A stretch of 64,000 nucleotides of DNA. Source: Arthrobacter sp. CAU 1506. GTDB lineage: Bacteria > Actinomycetota > Actinomycetes > Actinomycetales > Micrococcaceae. Where the stretch lies: positions 62,001-126,000 of the forward strand of contig NZ_SUKC01000005.1 in NCBI RefSeq assembly GCF_005047635.1, read 5' to 3'. Shown here one piece after another: positions 15,995 through 24,152 of the stretch (positions are counted from its first letter, which is position 1; the number at the start of each line of letters is the position of its first letter). The position numbers and the translations under genes were made by a program. A model generated the notes under the pieces. It saw only the letters and a list, made by a program, of their open reading frames with translations. It had not been told where the DNA came from and did not search any database.

Positions 15995-18577
15995 ATGGCC
16001 ACCCGGAAGTCCAGTCAGCAGGAGACCGTCACTGTCGACGGCCACCGGCTCAGGCTGACCAACCTGGACAAGGTGTTGTATCCCGAGACCGGGACCACCA
16101 AGGCGGAGGTCATTGCCTATTACTCCGAGATCGCGGAGTACCTGATTCCGCATGCAGCCGACCGGCCGGTTACCCGGAAACGGTGGGTCCACGGCGTCGG
16201 CACCGCCGCAGAACCGGGCCAGGTGTTCTTCCAGAAAAACCTGGACAAGTCGGCGCCGGACTGGGTCCAGCGGCACTCTATCGAGCACAAGAGCAATATC
16301 AACGTCTACCCGCTGGCCAACGACCGGGCAACGTTGACCTGGCTGGCCCAGATCGCTGCCTTGGAAATCCACGTGCCGCAATGGAAATTCGGTCCGCGCG
16401 GCAAGATCAACAATCCGGACCGGATGGTGCTGGACCTGGATCCCGGTGAAGGAGCGGGATTGACGGAGTGCGTTGAGGTGGCGTTCCTGATCAAGGACAT
16501 CCTGGAGGGGATGGGTCTTGACCCGAGGCCGGTCACGTCCGGCTCCAAGGGGATCCATTTGTACGCCGGGCTGGACGGCAAACAGACATCGGACGAGGTC
16601 AGTCAGGTGGCCCATGAACTGGCACGGGTGCTGGAAGCCGATCATCCTGACCTGGTGGTCAGCGACATGAAGAAGTCGCTCCGCAAGGGCCGTGTCCTGG
16701 TGGACTGGAGCCAGAACAACTGGGCCAAGACCACCATTGCCCCGTACTCGCTGCGTGGTCGGCCGCATCCCACCGTGGCAGTGCCCAGGACCTGGCAGGA
16801 ATTGCAGGACCCGGATCTCACCCATTTGGACTTTCAGCAGGTGCTGGAGCGGGTTAAGCAGACCGGTGACCCGCTCGCGGGGATGGCCGGCGGCCGCGCT
16901 GACGAAGAATCGCTGGCCGCGGCGCCGGCGGCCGACCGGCTGAGCGTCTACCGGTCCATGCGCGACCCGGACCGCACACCCGAACCGGTACCGGCGGCCG
17001 TCTCGCAGCGGGGGCCGGAGGACGGCCCGGTTTTTGTGATCCAGGAGCACCACGCCCGCCGGCTGCACTACGACGTCCGACTGGAACATGAGGGAGTGCT
17101 GGCGTCTTGGGCTGTGCCCAAGGGCCCCCCGGTAACTACCGGCAAGAACCATTTGGCCGTCCAGACCGAGGACCACCCGATGGAATACGCCACCTTCGAG
17201 GGCACTATCCCCAAGGGCGAATACGGCGCCGGGGTGATGACCGTTTGGGACAGCGGCACCTATGACGTGGAGAAGTGGCGGGACGGCAAGGAAGTCATCG
17301 TGGTGCTGCACGGCAGCCCGGAGGGCGGTTTGGCTAACGACGGCGGTCCCTCCGGGGCGCGCCGGTACGCCTTGATCCAGACCGGCGGCGAGGGCGGCAA
17401 GAGCAACTGGTTGATGCACCTGATGAAGGACCAGCCGCGCGCAGAAACCGGGACGGGCCAGGGAACACCGTCGAAGGACAAGGACAAGGACAAGGACAAG
17501 GACAAGGACAAGGACAAGGACAAGGGGGCGGCCGCCGCACCGGCGGCGTCGGCGGCGTCGGTCAGCGCCGGGGCAGCTCCGGGGCAGGCCGGTGCGCCCC
17601 AGCCGGTAAAGCCGATGCTGGCGGTCCAGGGCACCGAGGCATCCATCGACGAGGACGACGGCTGGGCGTACGAGATGAAATGGGACGGGATCCGCGCCGT
17701 CGCCGTCGTGGCGGAGGGCAAGGTGCAATTGATCAGCCGCAACGGCCTGGACATGACCAAAACCTACCCGGAGCTGGCGGACTTGCCTGATCATGTGTTG
17801 GCCCAAACCGCGGTGCTGGATGGCGAAATCGTTGCCCTCGATGCCAAGGGACGGCCGGACTTCGGCCGGTTGCAGAACCGGATGAACTTGGTGAAGGATG
17901 CCGATATTCAGCGGGCGGCCAAGAAGTATCCGGTGGAGTATTTCCTCTTTGATTTGCTGGAATTGGACGGAACGGCAACGCTTGGGCTGGAATACTCCCA
18001 ACGGCGCGAAATCCTCAAGGAAGCGGTGGAAGCGCCCGAGGACGGACACATCCAGGTTCCGCCGGAACTGGACGCAGCGGTGAAAGAAGCTGTCGCAGCC
18101 AGCAAGGAGGTGGGCCTCGAGGGCATCATTGCCAAGCGCACGGATAGCAACTACACGCCGGGCCTACGGACAAGGAGCTGGATCAAGATCAAGAATCATC
18201 TGACCCAGGAAGTGGTCATTGTGGGCTGGCGGCCGGGCAAGGGGTCCCGTGCCCGCAAGGTCGGCTCGCTGCTGGTGGCGGTGCCCGACGGGGTGGAACT
18301 GAGCTACCTTGGCCGCGTCGGTTCCGGCTTGACCGAACGGGAACTTGCCGAAATCGGATCCCGGTTGAAGAAAATGTCCCGCAAGACGCCGCCGCTTGAC
18401 GGCGTGCCGGCAGCGGATGCCTCGGACGCGCACTGGGTCCGGCCCGCGCTGGTCGGCGAGGTTCAGTTCAGCGAACGCACCGAGGCCGGAAAACTGCGGC
18501 ACCCGGTCTGGCGGGGCTTCCGGCCGGACAAGAAGCCGTCGGACGTCGTCGTCGAAATTCCGCTGCTGATGCCCTGA
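15995..18577 (+). CDS. ligD: ATP-dependent DNA ligase LigD (polymerase-phosphoesterase-ligase)
   Basis: The start is the ATG at 15995 (MATRKSSQQ). The 860-residue product has all three LigD modules in the mycobacterial order. The primase-like polymerase (about 15-290) has the catalytic acidic pair in DRMVLDLDPGEG (near 147). The 3'-phosphoesterase (about 345-490) has QEHHARRLHYDVRLE. The ligase (about 540-860) has the adenylated Lys562 in EMKWDGIRA. It fills, trims and seals double-strand breaks held by Ku, whose gene is divergent. The linker holds an unusual run of alternating Lys-Asp encoded by a hexanucleotide repeat (17474-17524), followed by an Ala-rich stretch; this helps make the protein longer than the 759-residue Mycobacterium tuberculosis enzyme. 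Confidence 0.96.
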   Translation: MATRKSSQQETVTVDGHRLRLTNLDKVLYPETGTTKAEVIAYYSEIAEYLIPHAADRPVTRKRWVHGVGTAAEPGQVFFQKNLDKSAPDWVQRHSIEHKSNINVYPLANDRATLTWLAQIAALEIHVPQWKFGPRGKINNPDRMVLDLDPGEGAGLTECVEVAFLIKDILEGMGLDPRPVTSGSKGIHLYAGLDGKQTSDEVSQVAHELARVLEADHPDLVVSDMKKSLRKGRVLVDWSQNNWAKTTIAPYSLRGRPHPTVAVPRTWQELQDPDLTHLDFQQVLERVKQTGDPLAGMAGGRADEESLAAAPAADRLSVYRSMRDPDRTPEPVPAAVSQRGPEDGPVFVIQEHHARRLHYDVRLEHEGVLASWAVPKGPPVTTGKNHLAVQTEDHPMEYATFEGTIPKGEYGAGVMTVWDSGTYDVEKWRDGKEVIVVLHGSPEGGLANDGGPSGARRYALIQTGGEGGKSNWLMHLMKDQPRAETGTGQGTPSKDKDKDKDKDKDKDKDKGAAAAPAASAASVSAGAAPGQAGAPQPVKPMLAVQGTEASIDEDDGWAYEMKWDGIRAVAVVAEGKVQLISRNGLDMTKTYPELADLPDHVLAQTAVLDGEIVALDAKGRPDFGRLQNRMNLVKDADIQRAAKKYPVEYFLFDLLELDGTATLGLEYSQRREILKEAVEAPEDGHIQVPPELDAAVKEAVAASKEVGLEGIIAKRTDSNYTPGLRTRSWIKIKNHLTQEVVIVGWRPGKGSRARKVGSLLVAVPDGVELSYLGRVGSGLTERELAEIGSRLKKMSRKTPPLDGVPAADASDAHWVRPALVGEVQFSERTEAGKLRHPVWRGFRPDKKPSDVVVEIPLLMP
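17474..17524 (+). repeat. Hexanucleotide microsatellite coding (Lys-Asp)8-Lys in ligD
   Basis: Eight perfect tandem copies of AAGGAC plus AAG run from 17474 to 17524 in the ligD frame. They encode 17 alternating Lys and Asp residues (about 494-510) between the phosphoesterase and ligase modules. A multiple-of-three unit means that slippage would lengthen or shorten the linker without shifting the frame. Confidence 0.95.
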
Positions 18578-18712
18578 CCTGGCGGACCCAAAGGCTTAAA
18601 AGATTTTGCACCGAACCCCTATCATTCTGCGGATGAATCGTTAGTCTTTACCCAGAGGAACTTCAGGGGGAAGTTTCCGGGGGATGTTTCTTGGGGAAGA
18701 AGGCAGAACCTC

Positions 18713-19795
18713 ATGGGGAGTTCATTTAAGCCGACTATTCGCGACGTGGCTGAGCGGGCCGGAGTCTCGCTGGCAACGGTGTCCTATGTCCTGTCCGGGC
18801 GGCATGGGGGGTCGACCCGGATCAGCGAGCCCACCAAAGCCAGAGTGGTGGAGGCCGCGAAGTCGCTGGGCTACGTGCCCAACCATGCGGCCCGCGGCAT
18901 GCGGCGCGGGCGGACGGACACGGTCGCCGTCGTGGTGGAAAACCTGGATTCGGCCTGGGACCGGCAGTTGGCAGAAGTGGCCAACCGCGTGCTGCCGGAA
19001 CACGGCTACCGCGTGGTGGTCCTCCTGGGCCAGGAAGCGTGGCGGAACTTCATGCTCTCCGGCGGCGCAGACGGTGCCATTCTGGGGTTCAGCACCGAAA
19101 CGCCGGAGGAAGACCACACGCTGCGCGATCTCGCGGACCGCGGCGTGGCCCAGGTGGTGGTGTCGCAGTTCCAGCAGCCCGATGGGTTCGATGTGGTCTC
19201 CGTCGACGCAGAAGCCGGCATTGCGCAGGCGGCCGCCTATTTAGCGGACAGGCACAGCCGCATCGCCGTGCTGCACCGTGGCGGGCCTGCACCGGGCCCC
19301 CGCGGTACCCGGCTGGGGCTGTTCCGGCAGGCCATGGCCGACCTCGGCGTGGAGCTGGACGAGAACCTGATCCGGGCCACGCATGGGTCCTGGCGGGAGG
19401 CGTACCAGGTGGCAGGCGAGCTCCTGATGCTGCCCGATCCGCCCACCGCGTTCTTCACCACCGCGGATCTGGAGGCACTGTGCGTTTCCGGTTCCGCCAC
19501 CGCGGCCAAACTCCGGATCCCGGACGATATGGAAATCATTTGTGTGGAGACCTCGGACCTGGGGCATTACTTCGACCCCCCGTTGACGTCGGTTGGCCCG
19601 GATCCGCTGGTGGGCACCGTGGTGGACCTGCTGATCGACCGGCTGGAGGGGCGGACGGCGCAGAGCAGTGGACGCCTGGTGCCTGCGCCGTGGAAGCTGC
19701 ACCACCGGGGAACCACGGTGGCCGGCGTGTCCGGGGAGGAGGCGGCCGACGGCTCCGACGAGGCAGCCGACAGTGTTTCCAACGGGGTGCCCTAG
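18713..19795 (+). CDS. LacI family transcriptional regulator
   Basis: The product is 360 residues. The LacI helix-turn-helix is complete: TIRDVAERAGVSLATVSYVLSGR (about 8-30), followed by the hinge SLGYVPNHAARGMRRGRTDTVAVVVENL. A periplasmic-binding-type sensor domain fills the rest (AQAAAYLADRHSRIAVLHRG, AFFTTADLEALCVSG, SVGPDPLVGTVVDLLIDRLEG). The last 25 residues are acidic and unconserved. Downstream on the same strand are an alpha/beta hydrolase, a PfkB-family sugar kinase and a HAD phosphatase, so it may control a carbohydrate-use cluster. The sugar is unknown. Confidence 0.92.
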   Translation: MGSSFKPTIRDVAERAGVSLATVSYVLSGRHGGSTRISEPTKARVVEAAKSLGYVPNHAARGMRRGRTDTVAVVVENLDSAWDRQLAEVANRVLPEHGYRVVVLLGQEAWRNFMLSGGADGAILGFSTETPEEDHTLRDLADRGVAQVVVSQFQQPDGFDVVSVDAEAGIAQAAAYLADRHSRIAVLHRGGPAPGPRGTRLGLFRQAMADLGVELDENLIRATHGSWREAYQVAGELLMLPDPPTAFFTTADLEALCVSGSATAAKLRIPDDMEIICVETSDLGHYFDPPLTSVGPDPLVGTVVDLLIDRLEGRTAQSSGRLVPAPWKLHHRGTTVAGVSGEEAADGSDEAADSVSNGVP

Positions 19796-19830
19796 CCAGC
19801 CGACGCGCGAGCCGGGGCTAAAGTTCAGGG

Positions 19831-20724
19831 ATGGACTGCATGCGGCACAGCTACGGCCCGGATCCCAGTCAGTACGCCGAACTGTACCTGCCGGACCGGA
19901 GGCGGTACCGCGCCGTCGTCGTCCTTATCCACGGCGGTTACTGGCGTGCCGCCTACGCGGCCGATCTGGCACGGCCGCTGGCGGCGGACCTGGCCGGGCG
20001 CGGCTGGATCTGCTGGAACGTCGAGTACCGCCGGGCGGGCAACGGCGGCGGCTGGCCGGAAACGTTCGACGACGTTGCCTCCGGCATCGACCAGCTCGCC
20101 ATTGAGGCGCAACGGCTGGGGTTCGCTGCCGACCATGTGGTGGGGCTAGGCCATTCGGCGGGAGGCCAGTTGGCCGTGTGGGCCGCCGGGCGCGGCCGGT
20201 TGCCGTCGGGGGTTCCGGGACTGCGTGCGCCCGGGGCGGCTCCTCGGGTGGAGCTCGACGCGGTGCTCAGCCAGTCCGGGGTGTTGGATTTGGCGCGTGC
20301 CCACGAGCTGGGCCTGAGCGACGGGGCGGTGGAGAACCTGCTGGGCCGGCCCAGCGACCCATCCGCGGCGGACGTTTCCACGGCACCGCGTGCGGGCCGT
20401 GACGGCGGAGGGGCGAAGAGTGCAGGCACGGACGTCACTGGAGCGGAAACCATCGGAACGGAAGGCGGGGGGTTGGATGGATCCGACCCGTACCGGCTGG
20501 CTGATCCGATGTGGAACCTGCCGTTGCCGGCGCCGGTCTACGCGTTCCATGCGGACCAGGATGCGGACGTGCCGCGGGAGCTGTCCGAGCGCTATGTTGC
20601 GGCTGCCCAGGCGGCCGGCGGCCAGGCCGAACTGATCCTGGTTCCGGGGGACCACTTCGACCTGATCAACCCTGCCTCGGAGGCGTTTGCCCGGATCCGG
20701 CAGGTGCTGGCGCGGCTGGGCTGA
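19831..20724 (+). CDS. Alpha/beta hydrolase (HGG-type esterase / kynurenine formamidase-like)
   Basis: The 297-residue product starts at ATG 19831 or, equally plausibly, at ATG 19840. It has the hydrolase motifs in order: oxyanion-hole HGGYW (near 36-40), nucleophile elbow GHSAGGQ (near 108-114), then an acid in FHADQDADVP and the histidine in VPGDHFDLINP. The HGGYW motif and short lid resemble kynurenine-formamidase-type esterases. A Gly/Thr/Ala-rich stretch of about 40 residues (about 180-220), probably disordered, interrupts the fold after LLGRPSDPS. It lies 35 bp downstream of the LacI gene and 41 bp before the kinase start, so the three may be co-transcribed. Confidence 0.8.
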   Translation: MDCMRHSYGPDPSQYAELYLPDRRRYRAVVVLIHGGYWRAAYAADLARPLAADLAGRGWICWNVEYRRAGNGGGWPETFDDVASGIDQLAIEAQRLGFAADHVVGLGHSAGGQLAVWAAGRGRLPSGVPGLRAPGAAPRVELDAVLSQSGVLDLARAHELGLSDGAVENLLGRPSDPSAADVSTAPRAGRDGGGAKSAGTDVTGAETIGTEGGGLDGSDPYRLADPMWNLPLPAPVYAFHADQDADVPRELSERYVAAAQAAGGQAELILVPGDHFDLINPASEAFARIRQVLARLG

Positions 20725-20765
20725 TACCGGTGCCGCAACCGGCGCCGCTCTGCTACCTTGGCAAT

Positions 20766-21680
20766 GTGCTCACGGTCATAGGCGAGGCGCTGGTGGACGT
20801 GGTCCGGTCCGATACCCGACCGCCCCGCGCGCATGTTGGCGGAAGTCCCATGAACGTAGCGGTCGGGTTGGCGCGGCTGGGCCATTCCGTCCAGTTCGTG
20901 GGCCGGTACGGCAAGGACCAGTTTGGGGACCTGATCCACAGCCACCTGCGGCGCAACTCCGTGCTGGTGCCGCTGGACCCGGACGGCTCGCCCACCAGCA
21001 CCGCCACCGCCCGCCTGGATCCCACCGGTGCCGCCCGCTATTCGTTCGACCTGCTCTGGGAACTGCCGGAACTCGAACAGGCCAGGCCGCGGCTGCTCGA
21101 CGAGACGGTGTGGCTGCACACCGGCTCGATCGCCACCATGCTGGAGCCGGGTGCGCACACCGTGTTCAGGACCGTGCAGCGGGCGCACCCGCGGGCACTG
21201 GTCAGCTACGATCCGAATTGCCGGCCCACCCTGATCACCGACCGGGACTTTGCCCGCCGGCAGGCGGAGAAGTTCGTGGTGCTGGCCGACGTGGTGAAGG
21301 CCTCCGACGAAGACCTGCGGTGGCTGTACCCGGACCGCACCGTCGAGGAGACGGCACGGGACTGGCTGAAGCAGGGGCCGGCCGCCGTGGTGGTCACCAG
21401 CGGCGCGAAAGGCAGCTGGGGCGTGGTCCGTGCCGGAGCGGTGGCAGCCGGTGCCCCGGCGGTGTCCGTGGTGGACAGCGTCGGCGCCGGTGACGCCTAT
21501 ATGTCCGGGCTGCTCGATGCCCTGCTGCAGGCCGGGTTTTCCGGGTCGGCGCGGCGGGAGAGGTTGCGGGACATGGCCACCTCCACACTCGAAGGCCTGA
21601 TGATCCACGCGGCCCGGTCTGCCGCCATCACGGTCTCCAGGGCCGGGGCGAACCCGCCGCATCGGGACGAGTTGGCCTAG
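20766..21680 (+). CDS. PfkB family carbohydrate kinase (fructokinase-like)
   Basis: The start is the GTG at 20766 (MLTVIGEALVDVV), in frame and at the conserved first strand; the longer frame upstream overlaps the hydrolase. The 304-residue product is a ribokinase-fold sugar kinase. The N-terminal signature HVGGSPMNVAVGLARLGHSVQFVGRYG and the C-terminal signature VVDSVGAGDAYMSGLLDALL with the catalytic Asp are both present. VSYDPNCRPTLI and VVVTSGAKGSWGVV are also characteristic. It phosphorylates a hexose or pentose, fructose being most likely, with ATP in the cytosol. It sits in a co-directional run after LacI and the hydrolase and before a HAD phosphatase. Confidence 0.88.
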   Translation: MLTVIGEALVDVVRSDTRPPRAHVGGSPMNVAVGLARLGHSVQFVGRYGKDQFGDLIHSHLRRNSVLVPLDPDGSPTSTATARLDPTGAARYSFDLLWELPELEQARPRLLDETVWLHTGSIATMLEPGAHTVFRTVQRAHPRALVSYDPNCRPTLITDRDFARRQAEKFVVLADVVKASDEDLRWLYPDRTVEETARDWLKQGPAAVVVTSGAKGSWGVVRAGAVAAGAPAVSVVDSVGAGDAYMSGLLDALLQAGFSGSARRERLRDMATSTLEGLMIHAARSAAITVSRAGANPPHRDELA

Positions 21681-21720
21681 CCCGGCGCCCTGGCGGCAGC
21701 TTCGTCCCTAGACTGGTGCA

Positions 21721-22557
21721 ATGCGCCTCATCGCCAGCGACCTGGACGGAACCATCATCGGCCGGGACGGGAAGATCAGCCCCCGCACCGTCCGTGCCTT
21801 CCGCAGTGCCGCGGCCGCCGGCGTCGAAATTGTCTTCGTGACCGGCCGGCCGCCGCGCTGGCTCACCCCGTTGGCCGAGCAGATCGGCCACCGCGGCCGG
21901 GTGATCTGCTCCAACGGGGCCGTGGTCTATGACCTGGTATCCGGACAGGTTCTCTCCGCGCAGGCGTTGCCCTATGAAAACATCCTCGACGTGCGCGACA
22001 TCATCCTGCACCTGCATCCGTCGGCGACCTTCGCGGCGGAAACCACCGAGGGCTTTCAACTGGAGCCGGGCTTTATCCAGCCAGGCTCGGTGGAACTGCT
22101 GGACGGTATCGTTCCCCAACTGCTGCCGGACAGTCTGCGCCGCACCGATTCGGTGGTGAAGCTGCTGGCCCGGGGCACCGACCTCGATCCGGATGACTTT
22201 CTGGCAGAGGTTGGCCCGGCGGTAGGCCATCTGGCGGCGGTTACGCATTCGGCGCCGGGCAATCCGCTGCTGGAAATGGCACGGCCCGGGATTAACAAGG
22301 CGGTCACGCTGGCGGAGTATGCGGGCTCGCTGGGCATTGATGCCCGGGATGTGGTGGCCTTCGGCGATATGCCCAACGACATCGAGATGCTGCAGTGGGC
22401 GGGGGCGGGGTACGCCTTGGCCTCAGGGCATCGGAGGGCGCTCGAAGCGGCTGAATTCCGTGCTCCGGCTTTCAAGGACGACGGCGTCGCCCAAGTGATC
22501 GAGGACCGCTTGGCGGGCCGCCAGCAAACGCCGCGCGGACCGTTGGCCACCGCCTGA
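21721..22557 (+). CDS. HAD superfamily phosphatase, Cof-type (IIB)
   Basis: The product is 278 residues. All four HAD motifs are visible: I IASDLDGTIIG (nucleophile Asp8), II FVTGRPPRW, III the lysine in GINKAVTLAEYAGSLGI, and IV VVAFGDMPNDIEMLQWAGAGYAL. A type-IIB cap domain lies between motifs II and III. Cof-type enzymes dephosphorylate sugar phosphates, pyridoxal phosphate or flavin precursors with low specificity. The position directly after a sugar kinase suggests sugar-phosphate housekeeping, as inference. It converges with the nitrilase-like gene (8 bp between ends). Confidence 0.88.
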   Translation: MRLIASDLDGTIIGRDGKISPRTVRAFRSAAAAGVEIVFVTGRPPRWLTPLAEQIGHRGRVICSNGAVVYDLVSGQVLSAQALPYENILDVRDIILHLHPSATFAAETTEGFQLEPGFIQPGSVELLDGIVPQLLPDSLRRTDSVVKLLARGTDLDPDDFLAEVGPAVGHLAAVTHSAPGNPLLEMARPGINKAVTLAEYAGSLGIDARDVVAFGDMPNDIEMLQWAGAGYALASGHRRALEAAEFRAPAFKDDGVAQVIEDRLAGRQQTPRGPLATA

Positions 22558-22565
22558 TCCGCGGT

Positions 22566-23300
22566 TTAGGAGCCGCGGCCCGCTCCGACCGCCGCCGCTT
22601 GCGGCCGGGTTCCGGGACCTTCGGACAGATACCGGCGGGCAAACCAGCTGGGGCCCACGGTCCGCTGCCTCGCGGACAGGGCCAGGTCGGCAAAAATCAA
22701 CTCTTCGAAGAGGCCCGCCTCCGCGGATACTCCGGCGCCCGGCGCGGCAATGAAGCTGCGGCCCGGGCCGTTCCACGCCACGGCCGGCCCAGATCCGCGC
22801 CGGCGGGCCAGTGCCCGAAACCAGCCGTCCCGTCCGGCGCTGCCGCCGGGCACCACCAGCAGTTGGGCGCCCTCGTCGGATACCGACCGGCGGGTCCGGC
22901 GGACGGTGCCCCCGGTGGCTGAACCGGCGTCGTCCTCGGTGGCGAGACTGATCAGCCGCCCGTTCAGTGGCACCACAGCGGTTGAGTCCGTGCAGGCCTG
23001 GAGCTCGCCGGCGGCGTCCAGCAGCCAGAGTTCCGTCCCGGTGCCCGCGCGGCTTGTCTCAGTCCACGCGCGGCTCCCAGTGCCGGGGCGGTTTGCTGCC
23101 CCGGTGCTTGTGCCAGCGGCAGCGGCCACCCCGTGGTGCGCCGCAAGCCTGCCGAGCTCGCGGCGGAAGCCCGGCGGGAAACACGAGGGCAGGACCAGCA
23201 GCTCGGCGCCCAGTCCGGCCGCCTGTTCCAGCCAGCGCTGGCTGCGCACCACCGCGCCATCGCCGTGCAGCCCGGCAGCCTGCACAAGGGCAATGCGCAT
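22566..23300 (-). CDS. Nitrilase-superfamily-like protein, catalytic residues apparently lost
   Basis: The start is the ATG at 23300 with AGGAGGAACTC directly before it on the minus strand; the much longer open frame upstream is antisense to the glycerophosphodiesterase. The 244-residue product begins MRIALVQAAG and reaches AELLVLPSCFPPGF, the exact context of the nitrilase catalytic glutamate, but the Glu is replaced by Ser39. The region expected to carry the nucleophile (LISLATEDDAG, then GAQLLVVPGGSAGRDGWFRALARRR) has no Cys. It therefore looks like a carbon-nitrogen hydrolase relative that can no longer catalyse, or has a different activity. It is divergent from the phosphodiesterase with 48 bp between starts. 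Confidence 0.6.
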   Translation of the reverse strand: MRIALVQAAGLHGDGAVVRSQRWLEQAAGLGAELLVLPSCFPPGFRRELGRLAAHHGVAAAAGTSTGAANRPGTGSRAWTETSRAGTGTELWLLDAAGELQACTDSTAVVPLNGRLISLATEDDAGSATGGTVRRTRRSVSDEGAQLLVVPGGSAGRDGWFRALARRRGSGPAVAWNGPGRSFIAAPGAGVSAEAGLFEELIFADLALSARQRTVGPSWFARRYLSEGPGTRPQAAAVGAGRGS

Positions 23301-23348
23301 GAGTTCCTCCTGGTCGGCAACGGTGGGCGGGCCGGTAGAGTACCGGGT

Positions 23349-24152
23349 GTGAGCAGTGCCAGCCCGTACCTCAATCCTACGTTTCCCGGTTCCGGGCAGG
23401 GCCGGCCGCTGGCATTGTCCCACCGCGGCTTCTCGCTGGCCGGACAGGAAAACTCGATGGCCGCGTTCCGGGCCGCCGTCGATTTGGGCTTCCGTTACCT
23501 GGAAACCGACGTCCGGGCTACCAGCGATGGCATGCTGATGGCGTTCCATGATCCGACGCTGGACCGCACCACCGACGGCCGCGGCGAGCTGGCCGCGCAT
23601 ACGGCCGGACAGCTGGCGCAGGTGCGCATCTCCGGGGAGCCGATTCCCAGGTTCGAAGAGCTGCTGAGCGCCTGGCCGGACGTATGCCTCAACGTGGATG
23701 TAAAAGACATGGCCGCGGCCGACGAACTGGCCCGGCTGATCGAAGCCCACGGAGCGCATGACCGCGTGCTGGTTACGTCCTTCTCCGACCGCCGCCGCTT
23801 CCGGGTTCTGCGCGGCCTCAGCCGTCCGGTCGCGGGTTCGGCAGGCGTATATGCAACAGCGGGAATCTACCTGCTGGGCTTCGTGGGGCTGGCTAAACAG
23901 CTGGCGAGGCTGCTCCGGGTGCAGGCCGTGCAGGTGCCGGTAAAGTACGGCCGGTTTACCGTGGTGACAAAGGGATTCGTGCGCCGGTGCCACCGCGCCG
24001 GCCTCCAGGTGCATGTCTGGACCATCAACGAGCGCGCCGAAATGCAGCGACTACTGGCGCTGGGCGTGGACGGACTGATCTCCGACCGCGCCGACATTCT
24101 GGCCGAGGTGATGGCCGAACGCGGCAGCTGGCCGCAGAGGGAGTCAACATGA
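23349..24152 (+). CDS. Glycerophosphodiester phosphodiesterase
   Basis: The start is the GTG at 23349 (MSSASPYLNPTF). The 267-residue product contains the GDPD catalytic region: His25 in LALSHRGFS, Glu52 and Asp54 in YLETDVRATSDG, and His67 in MAFHDPTLDRTTDG. VHVWTINERAEMQRLLALGVDGLISDRAD closes the TIM barrel. It hydrolyses deacylated phospholipids to glycerol-3-phosphate and an alcohol. There is no signal peptide, so it acts in the cytosol. Its stop codon overlaps the ATG of the glycerate kinase gene (ATGA), so the two are translationally coupled. Confidence 0.92.
   Translation: MSSASPYLNPTFPGSGQGRPLALSHRGFSLAGQENSMAAFRAAVDLGFRYLETDVRATSDGMLMAFHDPTLDRTTDGRGELAAHTAGQLAQVRISGEPIPRFEELLSAWPDVCLNVDVKDMAAADELARLIEAHGAHDRVLVTSFSDRRRFRVLRGLSRPVAGSAGVYATAGIYLLGFVGLAKQLARLLRVQAVQVPVKYGRFTVVTKGFVRRCHRAGLQVHVWTINERAEMQRLLALGVDGLISDRADILAEVMAERGSWPQREST

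Noticed and set aside
15959-18049. 696-codon minus-strand frame opposite ligD
   Set aside because: It includes an alternating low-complexity stretch that is just the reverse of the Lys-Asp repeat; ligD has complete domains on the plus strand.
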